NCBI RefSeq assembly: GCF_000786695.1
Contig: NZ_CP009962.1
Location: 4,154,001 to 4,218,000, forward strand
Direction: 5' to 3'
Length of the DNA stretch: 64,000 bases
Origin: Collimonas arenae
Lineage (GTDB): Bacteria; Pseudomonadota; Gammaproteobacteria; Burkholderiales; Burkholderiaceae_D
The notes beneath the pieces are model-generated. The model ran no database searches. It was not told the origin of the DNA and saw nothing but the letters and a program-made list of their open reading frames with translations. Positions 15,740-25,430 of the stretch are shown here, piece by piece. Within the stretch, counting starts at the first letter, position 1. Every line of letters starts with the position of its first letter. The position numbers were made by a program, and so were the translations under genes.

Positions 15740-18028
15740 TCAACGTAGCGCCCGCAGCAACCGCAAGCCATTGAACACGACCAGTAAACTGGCGCCCATA
15801 TCGGCAAACACCGCCATCCACAACGTAGCCTCTCCACTCAAGGCCAACACCAGGAAGATCGCCTTGATGCCCAGCGCCAGCGTGATGTTTTGCATCAGCA
15901 CCGCATACGTCTTTTTGCTCAATCGGATAAAGTCCGGAATCTTGCGCAGATCATCGTCCATCAGCGCTACGTCGGCAGTTTCCAACGCCGTGTCGCTACC
16001 GGCCGCACCCATGGCAAAGCCGATACTGGCTTGCGCCAGCGCCGGCGCATCGTTGATGCCGTCGCCCACCATGCCGACATGGCCATAACGCGCGCGCAAA
16101 TCATTAATGGCTTCAAGTTTATCCTGAGGCAACTGGTCGCCACGGGCATCGCTGATACCGACCTGGGTCGCTATAGTTTGTGCGGTGTGCGCATTGTCGC
16201 CGGTCAGCATCACCGCTTCCACCCCGATCGACCGCAGCTTGGCCACAGCTTCCAGCGCTGTCTCGCGCACCGTATCAGCCACCGCCAGAATCAGCAAAGG
16301 CCGCGACGCCGAGCACAGCACTACCGTGGTCTTGCCTTCGCTCTCCAGTGCGGACAAACGCGCTTCCAGTTCCGGGCTGCAAATATTCATCTCATGCACC
16401 AGCCGATGATTGCCCAGATAGAACTGCTGTCCCGCGATCATGCCTTGCACGCCGCGGCCCGTCAGCGCTTCGAAGCCGCTGACATCGAGCAAGCTGCCGC
16501 TGTTGCCGGACGCTTGCCAGTGGGCCACCACCGCTCCTGATACCGGATGATCGGAGCGGCTAGCCAGACTTGCCGCCTGAAGTTGCAACTGCAGGCCGTC
16601 GCTGATATCAGCCACGCTCTGCACCAGTTGCACATCCGTGACACGTGGCTTGCCCTGAGTCAGCGTGCCGGTCTTGTCCAGCGCCAGCGCCTTGAGCTTG
16701 CGACCCATTTCCAGATACACGCCGCCCTTGATCAGGATGCCATGCTTGGCTGCCGCAGCCAAGCCGCTCACCACCGTTACCGGCGTCGAAATTACAAGCG
16801 CGCACGGACAGGCGATCACCAGCAGCACCAGCGCCTTGTACAGCCATGGATAAAATGCTGCGCCCATCAGCAACGGCGGCAATGCCGCGACCAGTATCGC
16901 TGCCAGGACCACAACCGGGATGTAATAGCGCGCGAACTGATCGACGAAGCGCTGCGTCGGCGCACGCTCACCCTGCGCCTGTTGCACGCTCTTGATGATG
17001 CGCGCGAGGGTTGAATTGGCTTGCAGCGCCGTGACCTCATAAACGAAAGAGCCGCGTTCGTTGATGGTGCCCGCAAAGACCTGATCACCTGCCTGTTTGG
17101 CGACCGGCATGCCTTCACCAGTGATCGCAGCCTGGTTGATGGTGGTCTGTCCCTCCTTCACCAGTCCGTCCAAGGGTACGCGCGCACCCGGTTTGACACG
17201 GATCAAAGCGGCCAGCGTGACTTCGCCAGTGGCTACTTCGCGCCACTCGCCATCCGCACCCTGGACGGTCGCCATATCCGGCGCCATTGCCATCAAACCT
17301 TTGATGGCATTACGGGCCCGGTCGAGCGACAGCGCTTCAATCATTTCCGCCAGCGCAAACAGGAAAATCACGACGGCCGCTTCCGGCCACTGGCCAATGA
17401 CCGCGGCGCCGATCACTGCGATCGACATCAGGAAATTCATGTTGAGAGAGAGATTCCTCAACGCTATCCAGCCCTTCTTTAGGGTATCCAGACCACCGCT
17501 CAGAATGGCAATCAACGCTAGGCCGATCACCAGCCATGAACTATCCTGGCCGCCGCTCCAGACCACCACTTCGGCGCCGACCGCGGTAATCCCGGAGAGC
17601 GCCATCAGCAGCCATTTTTTCCGCGATATTCTGAAGGCGCCGTCCCCCAGGTCTTCGCTCAAGCCGGTTGCGCCGGTCAACGTATCCGACTTCAGCGCAG
17701 GCTCCATGTCCAGCGCCTTCAGGGTCGCCACGATAGAATCCACCGATGGCAAACGATGCTGCACCGTCAGTTCACGCTGGATCAAGTTGAATTGCATGGC
17801 TTCAATGCCGGCCATACTCTTGAACCTGTCGCGTATCAGCTTTTCTTCGGTGGGACAATCCATTTTCTGGATCAGGAACACTGCTTCTGCTGCACCTGCA
17901 GCCAGCGCCGGACGATAAGCGACGACCGTACCCGCATCCGCTTGCGCATGTTCGTGCGAATGATCGTGTTTGTGCTGGTGATCGTGATGGTTGTGGTGGT
18001 CGCTATGTTCATGTTGGCAACTGGCCAT
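15740..18028 (-). CDS. cadA: Zn/Cd/Pb-exporting P-type ATPase (CadA/ZntA/PbrA type)
   Basis: A 762-residue P1B-type heavy-metal efflux ATPase in the inner membrane. Residues 5-29 are histidine-rich (13 His). A metal-associated domain follows with KMDCPTEEKLI (Cys58; the second Cys of the usual CxxC is absent, as is common in PbrA/CadA proteins). Then come membrane spans, the TGEGMPV phosphatase loop, the CPC metal site (407-409), DKTGTLT (phosphorylated Asp451) and MVGDGINDAPALAQA. CPC and the His-rich tail fit Zn2+/Cd2+/Pb2+ rather than Cu+. It is divergent from a CadR/PbrR regulator with a classic promoter between them. The start at 18028 follows GGAG; a longer frame lacks support. Confidence 0.92.
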   Translation of the reverse strand: MASCQHEHSDHHNHHDHQHKHDHSHEHAQADAGTVVAYRPALAAGAAEAVFLIQKMDCPTEEKLIRDRFKSMAGIEAMQFNLIQRELTVQHRLPSVDSIVATLKALDMEPALKSDTLTGATGLSEDLGDGAFRISRKKWLLMALSGITAVGAEVVVWSGGQDSSWLVIGLALIAILSGGLDTLKKGWIALRNLSLNMNFLMSIAVIGAAVIGQWPEAAVVIFLFALAEMIEALSLDRARNAIKGLMAMAPDMATVQGADGEWREVATGEVTLAALIRVKPGARVPLDGLVKEGQTTINQAAITGEGMPVAKQAGDQVFAGTINERGSFVYEVTALQANSTLARIIKSVQQAQGERAPTQRFVDQFARYYIPVVVLAAILVAALPPLLMGAAFYPWLYKALVLLVIACPCALVISTPVTVVSGLAAAAKHGILIKGGVYLEMGRKLKALALDKTGTLTQGKPRVTDVQLVQSVADISDGLQLQLQAASLASRSDHPVSGAVVAHWQASGNSGSLLDVSGFEALTGRGVQGMIAGQQFYLGNHRLVHEMNICSPELEARLSALESEGKTTVVLCSASRPLLILAVADTVRETALEAVAKLRSIGVEAVMLTGDNAHTAQTIATQVGISDARGDQLPQDKLEAINDLRARYGHVGMVGDGINDAPALAQASIGFAMGAAGSDTALETADVALMDDDLRKIPDFIRLSKKTYAVLMQNITLALGIKAIFLVLALSGEATLWMAVFADMGASLLVVFNGLRLLRALR

Positions 18029-18086
18029 GGTGCTCTCCTGGACACGGGTTTCGTTGATGCGTATGCATACTCCTTGCATATTTAAA

Positions 18087-18110
18087 ACCCTGTAGCTACT
18101 ATAAGGTCAA
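18087..18110 (-). promoter_or_regulatory. CadR/PbrR-type operator and 19-bp-spaced promoter of the ATPase
   Basis: On the minus strand TTGACC (18110-18105) is the -35 box and, 19 bases further, TTAAAT is the -10 box. The long spacer contains the dyad ACCTTATAG-TAG-CTACAGGGT (7 of 9 arm positions match). A 19-base spacer with a centred dyad is the signature of MerR-family metal-responsive promoters, and this sequence closely resembles the pbr/cad promoters of Cupriavidus, from memory. Confidence 0.85.
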
Positions 18111-18148
18111 GGATTAATTGCAGAAATGGCTATCGAAGGAGCAACAAC

Positions 18149-18616
18149 ATGAGCAATGGCATCAGCACTACGGCACTCAAGATCGGAGAACTAGCGGCGC
18201 ATGCAGGTTGCCCAGTTGAAACTATCCGCTATTACGAACGCGAAGGCTTGCTGCCGCTGGCGGCGCGCTCGCAAAGCAATTACCGCTTGTATGGGCAAGC
18301 ACATATCGAACGCTTGCAGTTCATCCGTCATTGCCGTTCGTTGGACATGACGCTTGATGAGGTGCGCAGATTGTTGCAGTTCCGCGACCTGCCAGAAGAC
18401 AATTGCGCCGAGGTCAACACCTTGCTGGATCATCATATCGATCACGTCGCCGCCCGGATTACCGAATTGAAAGCGTTGCAAACGCAACTTAAACAACTGC
18501 GCAAGCAATGTCAAAGAACCCAGGCAGCCAAGGATTGCGGCATCCTGCAAGGGCTGGCAAGCATGGAAGACGACGCGCCGGCCAATCTTGGCAGCCATGG
18601 CGGCGGCGTCCACTAA
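18149..18616 (+). CDS. cadR: MerR-family Cd/Pb/Zn-responsive activator, CadR/PbrR
   Basis: A 155-residue MerR regulator: KIGELAAHAGCPVETIRYYEREGLLP (HTH), QFIRHCRSLDMTLDEVRRLLQF, then the long dimerisation helix. Metal-binding cysteines in the expected places are visible: NCAEVN (about residue 91), KQCQRTQ (about 120) and KDCGIL (about 129), the set used by CadR/PbrR for Cd2+ and Pb2+. The C-terminal tail SHGGGVH is His-rich, as in Pseudomonas CadR. It is divergently transcribed from the ATPase and would untwist that promoter on metal binding. AAGGAG precedes the ATG at 18149. Confidence 0.92.
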   Translation: MSNGISTTALKIGELAAHAGCPVETIRYYEREGLLPLAARSQSNYRLYGQAHIERLQFIRHCRSLDMTLDEVRRLLQFRDLPEDNCAEVNTLLDHHIDHVAARITELKALQTQLKQLRKQCQRTQAAKDCGILQGLASMEDDAPANLGSHGGGVH

Positions 18617-18626
18617 ACTGCGCACG

Positions 18627-19508
18627 ATGAATATTCATTCGGATGATTTGCGGATTTTCATTGCCGTAGTTGATTGCGGCACTCTCAGCGCCGCTGCGGA
18701 ACAGTTGGGCCAGACCACTTCCGGCCTGAGCCGCGCCCTGTCGCGCCTGGAGAAAAAGCTGGCCACGTCGCTGCTGACGCGCACCACGCGCCGCATGGAG
18801 CTGACCGAGGAAGGTAAGCTTTTCCTGGAAAAGGCGCGCGCCATCATCACTGCGATGGAAGAAGCAGAAGAAGCTATCCAGGTGCGCCATCAAAGGCCGT
18901 CAGGACGATTGCGGGTGGATGCCTCACCACCCTTCATGTTGCATTGCATAGTGCCGCACATTGCGGAATTTCGTAAGAACTACCCTGACATCACGCTGGA
19001 ACTGACCAGCAACGACCAGAATATCGATCTGTTGGAACACCGTACCGATATCGCCATACGCCACGGCGCTTTGCAAGATTCGATGCTGCACGCGCGCAGG
19101 CTGGGAGCGAGCCAGCTGCACATTGTTGCAAGCCCAGATTATCTGCGCGCGCATGGCACGCCAGACAATACCGACGCGCTGAAACAACACCAGCTGCTCG
19201 GCTTCACGCAACCGGAGTCGTTGAATGTCTGGCCGCTAAGGCAACAGCAGGAGGAAAACCTGACGATCAGCCCGACATTGCTGGCGTCGGGCGGAGAAAC
19301 CATACGCCAGCTGGCCTTGCATGGCCTTGGCATTGCCTGCCTCTCAGCTTTCATGGTGCGCGAGGATATCGCGCGTGGAACGCTGACCGATATCCTCGCG
19401 ACGCACAACAACGGCTACCGCCAGCAAATTCATGCGGTGTATTACCGGAACACGCAACTAGCGCGGCGCATTACCTGTTTCCTCGACTTCCTGCAGTTGA
19501 AACTCTGA
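18627..19508 (+). CDS. LysR-family transcriptional regulator
   Basis: A 293-residue LysR regulator. MNIHSDDLRIFIAVVDCGTLSAAAEQL with SGLSRALSRLEKKLATSLLTRTTRRMELTEEG is the HTH; residues 90-290 form the inducer-binding domain (GRLRVDASPPFMLHCIVPH, LEHRTDIAIRHGALQDS). The layout, with a deep TRRMELTEEG motif, fits the CrgA/AaeR-like subgroup that often controls neighbouring oxidoreductases. It begins 10 bases after cadR on the same strand, but is probably a separate unit. The start MNIHSDD was chosen because the upstream in-frame residues fall inside cadR. Confidence 0.87.
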   Translation: MNIHSDDLRIFIAVVDCGTLSAAAEQLGQTTSGLSRALSRLEKKLATSLLTRTTRRMELTEEGKLFLEKARAIITAMEEAEEAIQVRHQRPSGRLRVDASPPFMLHCIVPHIAEFRKNYPDITLELTSNDQNIDLLEHRTDIAIRHGALQDSMLHARRLGASQLHIVASPDYLRAHGTPDNTDALKQHQLLGFTQPESLNVWPLRQQQEENLTISPTLLASGGETIRQLALHGLGIACLSAFMVREDIARGTLTDILATHNNGYRQQIHAVYYRNTQLARRITCFLDFLQLKL

Positions 19509-19539
19509 GAGTTGCTCTGTGATTTGCTCTGAGACTCCA

Positions 19540-20547
19540 TCAGCGAGCGTGCGACTGTTCGCTATCCAGATGCGCCATCGCCGCCGCCGCATAACGGTCA
19601 CCGGCTGCGGCGTCTGCCGGTATCGCCACTTCGATCTGCGCCAGGTCGGCGGCGCTCAACTGAATCGCCGTTGCTCCCAACGACTCCGCCAGGCGGTCGC
19701 GACGACGCGCACCAACCAGCGGTACGATATCGCTTCCGCGCGACATGACCCAGGCGATGGCGATCTGCGCCAAGGTCGCTTGCTTGCTGTCGGCAACCAC
19801 CCGCAAAGCCTCCAACAAGGACAGGTTGTGCGCAAGATTATCGCCGCTGAAGCGTGGGTTGAAGCTGCGGAAATCCCCCGGGGCCAATTTCTTTTCCTTG
19901 TCCCAGTGACCACTGATCAAGCCACGCGACAACACACCATACGCCGTAATGCCAATACCCAGTTCACGGCATACCGGCAAGATCACCGCCTCGACGCCGC
20001 GCGAAACCAATGAATATTCAATCTGCAGATCCGCAATCGGATGCACTGCCTGCGCCCGGCGGATGGTTTGCGCGCCGACTTCAGACAAGCCAATATGACG
20101 CACGTAACCGGCCTTGACCAGATCTGCGATGGCGCCCACTGTTTCTTCGATCGGCACATTCGGATCGAGCCGCGCCGGACGGTAAATATCGATGTGATCA
20201 GTACCCAGCCGGCGCAAGGTATAAGCCAGAAAGCTTTTGATTGCTTCAGGCCGGCAATCCATTCCCATCCAGTTGCCAGCAGGATCGCGCATCGCGCCAA
20301 ATTTGACGCTCAGTAAAACCTGGTCGCGTTTGCGACTGCGCAGCGCTTCCCGGATCAGCATTTCGTTATGGCCCATGCCGTAGAAATCGCCCGTATCCAG
20401 CAGAGTGATGCCGGCATCGATAGCCGCGTGCAGCGTAGCAATGCTTTCGTTTTCATCGGCAGGGCCGTACAAATCAGACATGCCCATACAGCCGAGACCG
20501 ATGATGGAAGATTGCGGACCGGTAGCGCCTAATTGTTGGGTTTTCAT
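19540..20547 (-). CDS. Aldo/keto reductase
   Basis: A 335-residue NADP(H)-dependent reductase of the AKR superfamily (AKR13-like, YajO/general stress protein type). [28 protein letters not shown] starts the barrel, [12 protein letters not shown] carries Asp and Tyr of the catalytic tetrad, SVKFGA carries the Lys, and [11 protein letters not shown] follows; where many relatives have YQxH the sequence reads [12 protein letters not shown], so the usual His may be replaced. The divergent LysR gene 158 bases away is the likely regulator. Start 20547 chosen by homology; the longer frame is not credible. Confidence 0.87.
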   Translation of the reverse strand: MKTQQLGATGPQSSIIGLGCMGMSDLYGPADENESIATLHAAIDAGITLLDTGDFYGMGHNEMLIREALRSRKRDQVLLSVKFGAMRDPAGNWMGMDCRPEAIKSFLAYTLRRLGTDHIDIYRPARLDPNVPIEETVGAIADLVKAGYVRHIGLSEVGAQTIRRAQAVHPIADLQIEYSLVSRGVEAVILPVCRELGIGITAYGVLSRGLISGHWDKEKKLAPGDFRSFNPRFSGDNLAHNLSLLEALRVVADSKQATLAQIAIAWVMSRGSDIVPLVGARRRDRLAESLGATAIQLSAADLAQIEVAIPADAAAGDRYAAAAMAHLDSEQSHAR

Positions 20548-20629
20548 AGTGACATCCTTGGTTGAATTGTTCATGTGCAGTCGAAAGGCAACACCGGATC
20601 GGAGCGCCATGGGAAGAGTATTGCGCACA

Positions 20630-20670
20630 GAAATCAATGAATAAATGGGCTTAAAATGATTTCTTTATTC
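20630..20670. promoter_or_regulatory. Overlapping inverted repeats between AKR and LysR genes
   Basis: Two interleaved inverted repeats lie 36-83 bases from the LysR start: GAAATCA (20630-20636) with TGATTTC (20657-20663), and GAATAAA (20639-20645) with TTTATTC (20664-20670). Position and symmetry suit a LysR-type operator controlling the divergent AKR gene; the assignment is inferred. Confidence 0.45.
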
Positions 20671-20705
20671 GAAAATCACCAATAATTCCTCCAAAGGAAA
20701 GCACA

Positions 20706-21605
20706 ATGGATCGCATCCAGACCATGGAAGTCTTCTCGAGAGTCGCTGAACTGGGTAGCTTCAGCCGTGCAGCGGAGCAGTTGAACCTGCCGGCGGCAAC
20801 GGTCACCAATGCGGTGCAAGCGCTGGAGAAGCATCTGGGGGTACGTCTGCTGCATCGGACTACGCGCAAAGTGACCTTGACCGACGAAGGCATCACCTAC
20901 CTCGACCGCTGCACGCAATTGCTGACCGAGTTCGAAGATGTCGACGCTTTGTTCCAGCACGACCAGTTGCAGCCACGCGGCGTGGTCCGGGTTGACTTGC
21001 CTGAGCGGCTGGCACATCTGGTGGTGATCCCGGCGCTGCCGGAATTTTTCGCACTCTACCCGCAGTTGCGGCTCAAGCTGACCGCTACCGACCGCTTTAT
21101 CGACCTGATCGGAGAAGCGGTCGACTGTGTAGTGCGCGTCGGCCCTTTGAGCGACTCCAGCCTGATTGCGCGCCGCATCGGCAGCATGGAACAGATCAAC
21201 TGTGGCTCCAGGTCGTACCTGGAGCGCTATGGCCGCCCACAAGCACTGAGCGATTTACAGCATCACATGGTTGTAAATTTTTTTTCCAGCCGCACCGGAC
21301 GCGACCTGGGTTGGGAATATATGGCGGATGGCGAATTGCATTTCCTGAAGTTGCAGGGAGTGATTTCAGTTGCCAGCTCCGATGCCTACCTGGCGAGCTG
21401 CCGCGCCGGCTTAGGCTTGATACAGGCACCACGGTTTGGATTAGAGGAATTGCTGGAGAGCGGCGAGATGGAAGAAGTACTGCCGGATTTCAAACCGCCG
21501 CCGTTGCCGGTGTCTGTGGTGTACGCACACAACAAACATCTGTCGGCGCGCGTGCGGGTATTTGTCGATTGGATCGCCAAGCTGCTGGCGGCGCGTTACA
21601 GCTAG
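20706..21605 (+). CDS. LysR-family transcriptional regulator, divergent from AKR
   Basis: A 299-residue LysR regulator: MDRIQTMEVFSRVAELGSFSRAAEQLNLPAATVTNAVQALEKHLGVRLLHRTTRKVTLTDEG is the HTH (given here in part), followed by an inducer domain with RLIGEAVDCVVRVGPL-like text (LIGEAVDCVVRVG) and SCRAGLGLIQAPRFG. It belongs to the large DhcR/CrgA-like group that often sits next to an oxidoreductase. AAAGGAA precedes the ATG at 20706. It most likely regulates the aldo/keto reductase transcribed away from it. Confidence 0.9.
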   Translation: MDRIQTMEVFSRVAELGSFSRAAEQLNLPAATVTNAVQALEKHLGVRLLHRTTRKVTLTDEGITYLDRCTQLLTEFEDVDALFQHDQLQPRGVVRVDLPERLAHLVVIPALPEFFALYPQLRLKLTATDRFIDLIGEAVDCVVRVGPLSDSSLIARRIGSMEQINCGSRSYLERYGRPQALSDLQHHMVVNFFSSRTGRDLGWEYMADGELHFLKLQGVISVASSDAYLASCRAGLGLIQAPRFGLEELLESGEMEEVLPDFKPPPLPVSVVYAHNKHLSARVRVFVDWIAKLLAARYS

Positions 21606-21667
21606 GTCCTGCCAGACTGAAGTAGCCGGTTGACCTGGATGCATCCCAAACCAACCGGAAAGTGAAA

Positions 21668-23419
21668 TTATCTCGCTGCGGCCTGTTGCGCAATCCAGCC
21701 ATCGATCTGTGTTTCCAGCATCTCCAGCGGCAAAGCGCCATTGTCAATCACTGCATTGTTGAAGCGCCGTAAATCGAACTTGTCGCCCAACGCAGTTTGC
21801 GCCTTTTCACGCAGCGCCTTGATCTTCAGCTGGCCGATCTTGTACCCCAGGGCCTGGCCAGGATCGACAATATAACGGTCGATCTCAACTTGATTGTCAT
21901 GTGGCGGATTGGCTGTATTCACGTTCATGTAATCGATCGCCTGCTGCCGCGTCCAGCCCAACGCATGCATGCCGGTATCCACCACCAGCCGCGCCGCCCG
22001 AAACAGTTCGTCATTGAGGTGACCGAACTTGGAATAAGGATCGGTATAGAAACCCATTTCGCTACCCAGGCTTTCCGCATACAGCGCCCAGCCTTCGCCG
22101 AAAGCGACGTACCAGCCGAAACGGCGGAATTCAGGCAAACCCTTGATTTCTTGTGCGCGCGCAGTCTGCAAATGATGTCCCGGTACAGATTCGTGCAGCG
22201 TCAGCGTTTCCATCTCCCATTTCGGACGCGTATCCAGTTTAGACAGATTGGCGACGAAATAACCCGGACGCGAACCGTCCGGCGTGCCAGGCTCGTAATA
22301 AGCTCCAGCCTGATTTTCCGCCCCCACCGCGGGCACCGGTTTGACGTCAACCGGCGCGCGTGGAATCTGGGCAAAGAAGCGTGGCAGCTGAGCAGAGGAT
22401 TTCTTGATGATTGCCTTGTAGCCGGCCAGCAGATCTTCCGGTTTGGTGTAATAGAAACGAGGGTCTGTATTCAAAAACGTGATGAATTCAGCAAACGTGC
22501 CGGTAAATCCGGTTTGCTGCATCACCTGCTTCATTTCCCCTTGAATCCGTGCCACTTCCTGCAAACCGATGTCGTGAATCTCTTGCGGCGTCATGTCGGT
22601 CGTGGTGTTTTCCTGGACCTTGTACGCATAGTACGGAGCGCCACCAGGCAGGCTGGAAGCGGCAATGCTGTCTCGGCAAGCCGGCAGATAAGTATTGCTG
22701 ACATAGTTTTCCAGTTTGCGGAAAGCCGGCGCAACGGCCTGTTGCAACAATTGCCAGCCCTGGCGCGCCAGCTGTGCACGCTCGGCCGCAGGAATCGATG
22801 CCGGCATGTCATTGAAAGGCGCCACCAGAGGGCTGCTGTCCAGTTTGGCGACGAATTCCTGCAATTGACCGGGCACCACGCTCATGGTGACCTTGGGCGC
22901 CATCCAGCCCGATTTGACGCCCTGCTGTAACTGCGCGATGACGCCGTCGACGTACTTTGGCAATGCGCGCAAGCGCCCCAGGTAATTGCGATAATCCTTC
23001 GCATCGTTAAACGGCATCTGCGCCACCAGTTGCGGAAAATCGAACTGGACGCCGCTCAACTGCGTAAGAGGCGAAGGGTTGTAGGGATAAAATCCAGCGG
23101 CCTTGATATTCTTTTTCTTTTCATAGACGAACAAATCGTAGGACAACAAATCCTGGCTGCTCAATTTGCTGCGGTCGATACGACCGGCTTGCGCCAGCAT
23201 CTGCGCCTGATGCGCGTTGGCGGCCAGACTGGCTGCCAGCGAAGCGTCCGACAGTCTGTCGTTATAGCGATTGTCGCCCACTGCCGTGGCGCTCTCTGGA
23301 GAGCGACGCATACTCCATTGCCAGTCGCTGTCGAATAGTGTGTTGAGTTGCTGCTGAGGCGTCGCTGCATAGCTGGACGAGGTCAGCAACAACGCAAAGA
23401 TAAAGGCAATTCTGTGCAT
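21668..23419 (-). CDS. DUF885 family metallopeptidase, exported
   Basis: A 583-residue protein with an N-terminal signal peptide (MHRIAFIFALLLTSSSYAA, cleavage after about residue 19). HESVPGHHLQ (about 400-409) is the expected zinc site (HExxxHH form) of DUF885, a group of predicted metalloproteases related to carboxypeptidase Taq-like folds; GWALYAESLGSEMG follows as the glutamate segment. Residues 20-390 are helical. It likely acts in the periplasm on peptides, but the substrate is unknown. GGAG lies 7 bases before the ATG at 23419. Alone, converging with the LysR gene. Confidence 0.85.
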   Translation of the reverse strand: MHRIAFIFALLLTSSSYAATPQQQLNTLFDSDWQWSMRRSPESATAVGDNRYNDRLSDASLAASLAANAHQAQMLAQAGRIDRSKLSSQDLLSYDLFVYEKKKNIKAAGFYPYNPSPLTQLSGVQFDFPQLVAQMPFNDAKDYRNYLGRLRALPKYVDGVIAQLQQGVKSGWMAPKVTMSVVPGQLQEFVAKLDSSPLVAPFNDMPASIPAAERAQLARQGWQLLQQAVAPAFRKLENYVSNTYLPACRDSIAASSLPGGAPYYAYKVQENTTTDMTPQEIHDIGLQEVARIQGEMKQVMQQTGFTGTFAEFITFLNTDPRFYYTKPEDLLAGYKAIIKKSSAQLPRFFAQIPRAPVDVKPVPAVGAENQAGAYYEPGTPDGSRPGYFVANLSKLDTRPKWEMETLTLHESVPGHHLQTARAQEIKGLPEFRRFGWYVAFGEGWALYAESLGSEMGFYTDPYSKFGHLNDELFRAARLVVDTGMHALGWTRQQAIDYMNVNTANPPHDNQVEIDRYIVDPGQALGYKIGQLKIKALREKAQTALGDKFDLRRFNNAVIDNGALPLEMLETQIDGWIAQQAAAR

Positions 23420-23530
23420 GCATATCTCCGGAAATTAGCCCGCTATTCTAGCAAATTAAAGCGGATTAATTTCCAAATGGAAATAGCCTCCTACCTTGCC
23501 TGACGCCGCTTTGCGCCAGTGTTTACCAAC

Positions 23531-25306
23531 TTACAAGGTACTGTCAGACGCTGCCAAACCTGTATCACGGGGCGACGTCATGATCATGTTGCGGCCACCG
23601 TTCTTCGCCTTGTACAAAGCCAGGTCGGCGCGTGCGATCAGGCTTTCAAGCGTATCGTCCCCATCAAAAGCCACGACGCCGAAACTGGCGGTGACTTTGA
23701 TGACAGCACCGCCATCCAGCTTAAAATGGCAAGCCTCGATCTCTGTGCGCAATTTCTCCGCAACGGCATTGCCTTGGCCCAGATCGATCTCAGGCAGCAG
23801 TAGCAAAAACTCTTCCCCGCCGTAACGGGCTAGCAGATCGACTTTGCGCCGGAACCGCCTGCTCAGTTCAGCTACCATGCACAGCACCTGATCGCCGGCC
23901 CGATGTCCGTACTTGTCATTAACCGTCTTGAAATGATCAACATCCATCAAAATCAACGCCAGTTGCCGCCGATAGCGGCGAGCGATGCCGAATTGCTGCT
24001 CTCCTTGCGAGAAAAGGGCACGCCGGTTCAGCAGGCCGGTCAGGAAATCCGTATCGGAAGCGGCCCGCAATTGCACGATCATCTGTTCGCGCTCTTTTTC
24101 CAGGCATTTCTTTTGCTGGCTATACGTTTTCAGTATATTGATCGCACGCATCATGTCGCTGATTTCATCGTCATAGTGCGGGACCGGGATTGCGGCAATC
24201 TGCCGCTCGCCAGCCAGCGCGACAAATAAATTGGTAGCTTCCAGAATCGGCCGCAAGACCCGTTGCCGTATCACGCGCAGCAGCAATACAAAAATACCCA
24301 GCGCCAGGATCGCCAAGCCTACCGTGGCCAACAGAATATAACGTGCCCACTGGTTGCGGTATTCAGCTTGCCGCAGCATTTCCGCAACGATCATATCGCG
24401 CAAATGCGGAATGGCCGTCATCTTCGGCACGTAGCGGGCTACTACCTGTTCCGACGTCAAACCGTAGTCTCCCGAGGTGCGTCCGATGACATACAAGGTA
24501 TTCAGAAAATCCACTCCTTCACCCATGGAGTGATCGTGAATACTCTCCAGTGTCGCCTTGAAGTCCGGCTTGTGGCTGTAGCCGCGCAGCTGCAGCTCAA
24601 TCACGGAACATAGCTGCTCAGCCTGACCAGAGAGTTTGGCGAACGTGTATCTCTCCTGTATGGTCAGGGGGCGCTGCGCGACAATGGCGGCAGTGAGGGT
24701 CGACATCATCTGACCGGCGATATTGCGCAGGCTGGAAGCCAGCTGTGCGCTGTCTATGCCGCCATGTGATTGTGGATCGGCCTGGATGGCGATGCTGGAA
24801 AGAGCGGTGACGGTCGGCGTAAAAGCATCCACGGCAGTCATCGCCATATCGACAGCGGTTGTTACCGCTTCCGGATCGCGCTGCACTTTTGGCAACGCCG
24901 CCAGAGAATCCACCTCTTTGCGCATGGCAGCGAGTGTATCCTCCGTCAATTGTACGTTCGCCGCTACCGGGGCCAGCCAAGGACTTGCTTGCGCCTGCAA
25001 GGACTGCCGCAATGTCGCGAAAGCCTGAGCGCTGGCGGCCCGTGCCGGCGCCAGCCTGGCAAGCGCCGCCGCGCCATCCTGGATATCTTGCCGAAGCAGA
25101 GAGTTGCTGATCCCGCGCTCAATGACCAGCTTTTCTTCCGTCAGCAATGCCAGATGCACATTCCTGATCGCAGGTATGCTTTCCGTACTGTGCTGATACA
25201 CAGTCCATTCGCTGTCGAGAATCTTGCCGGTGAGAGTCAGAAAAAGCAGCATCAGGAGCGTAGAAATCACCCCGAATAAGCGATTTAGTGACATACGAAA
25301 TGACAT
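23531..25306 (-). CDS. Membrane-bound diguanylate cyclase (GGDEF)
   Basis: A 591-residue diguanylate cyclase that would make c-di-GMP from two GTP. Residues about 10-28 form a first membrane span, about 30-315 a helical periplasmic sensor domain, about 318-345 a second span followed by a HAMP-like helix, and about 425-580 the GGDEF domain. GGEEF (496-500) is intact, so the enzyme should be active, and RKVD (Arg487, Asp490) exactly five residues before it forms the I-site for product inhibition. The polysaccharide cluster lies 125 bases away, so a regulatory link to surface polysaccharide is possible but only by proximity. The upstream gap is very AT-rich. Confidence 0.93.
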   Translation of the reverse strand: MSFRMSLNRLFGVISTLLMLLFLTLTGKILDSEWTVYQHSTESIPAIRNVHLALLTEEKLVIERGISNSLLRQDIQDGAAALARLAPARAASAQAFATLRQSLQAQASPWLAPVAANVQLTEDTLAAMRKEVDSLAALPKVQRDPEAVTTAVDMAMTAVDAFTPTVTALSSIAIQADPQSHGGIDSAQLASSLRNIAGQMMSTLTAAIVAQRPLTIQERYTFAKLSGQAEQLCSVIELQLRGYSHKPDFKATLESIHDHSMGEGVDFLNTLYVIGRTSGDYGLTSEQVVARYVPKMTAIPHLRDMIVAEMLRQAEYRNQWARYILLATVGLAILALGIFVLLLRVIRQRVLRPILEATNLFVALAGERQIAAIPVPHYDDEISDMMRAINILKTYSQQKKCLEKEREQMIVQLRAASDTDFLTGLLNRRALFSQGEQQFGIARRYRRQLALILMDVDHFKTVNDKYGHRAGDQVLCMVAELSRRFRRKVDLLARYGGEEFLLLLPEIDLGQGNAVAEKLRTEIEACHFKLDGGAVIKVTASFGVVAFDGDDTLESLIARADLALYKAKNGGRNMIMTSPRDTGLAASDSTL

Positions 25307-25430
25307 GCGCCCAGACTGGCATCTGGCGCGAATGTTATCTATAGTTTTTAATAGTTAAACACTATTTAAATAAATTATTTAATAGCTTATCTATTAAACA
25401 ATCCTATCACATATCACTTCAGCGCCAAGT

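Noticed and set aside
21797..22930. A 377-codon open frame antisense to the DUF885 gene
   Set aside because: His/Arg/Gln-rich shadow of a conserved exported peptidase.
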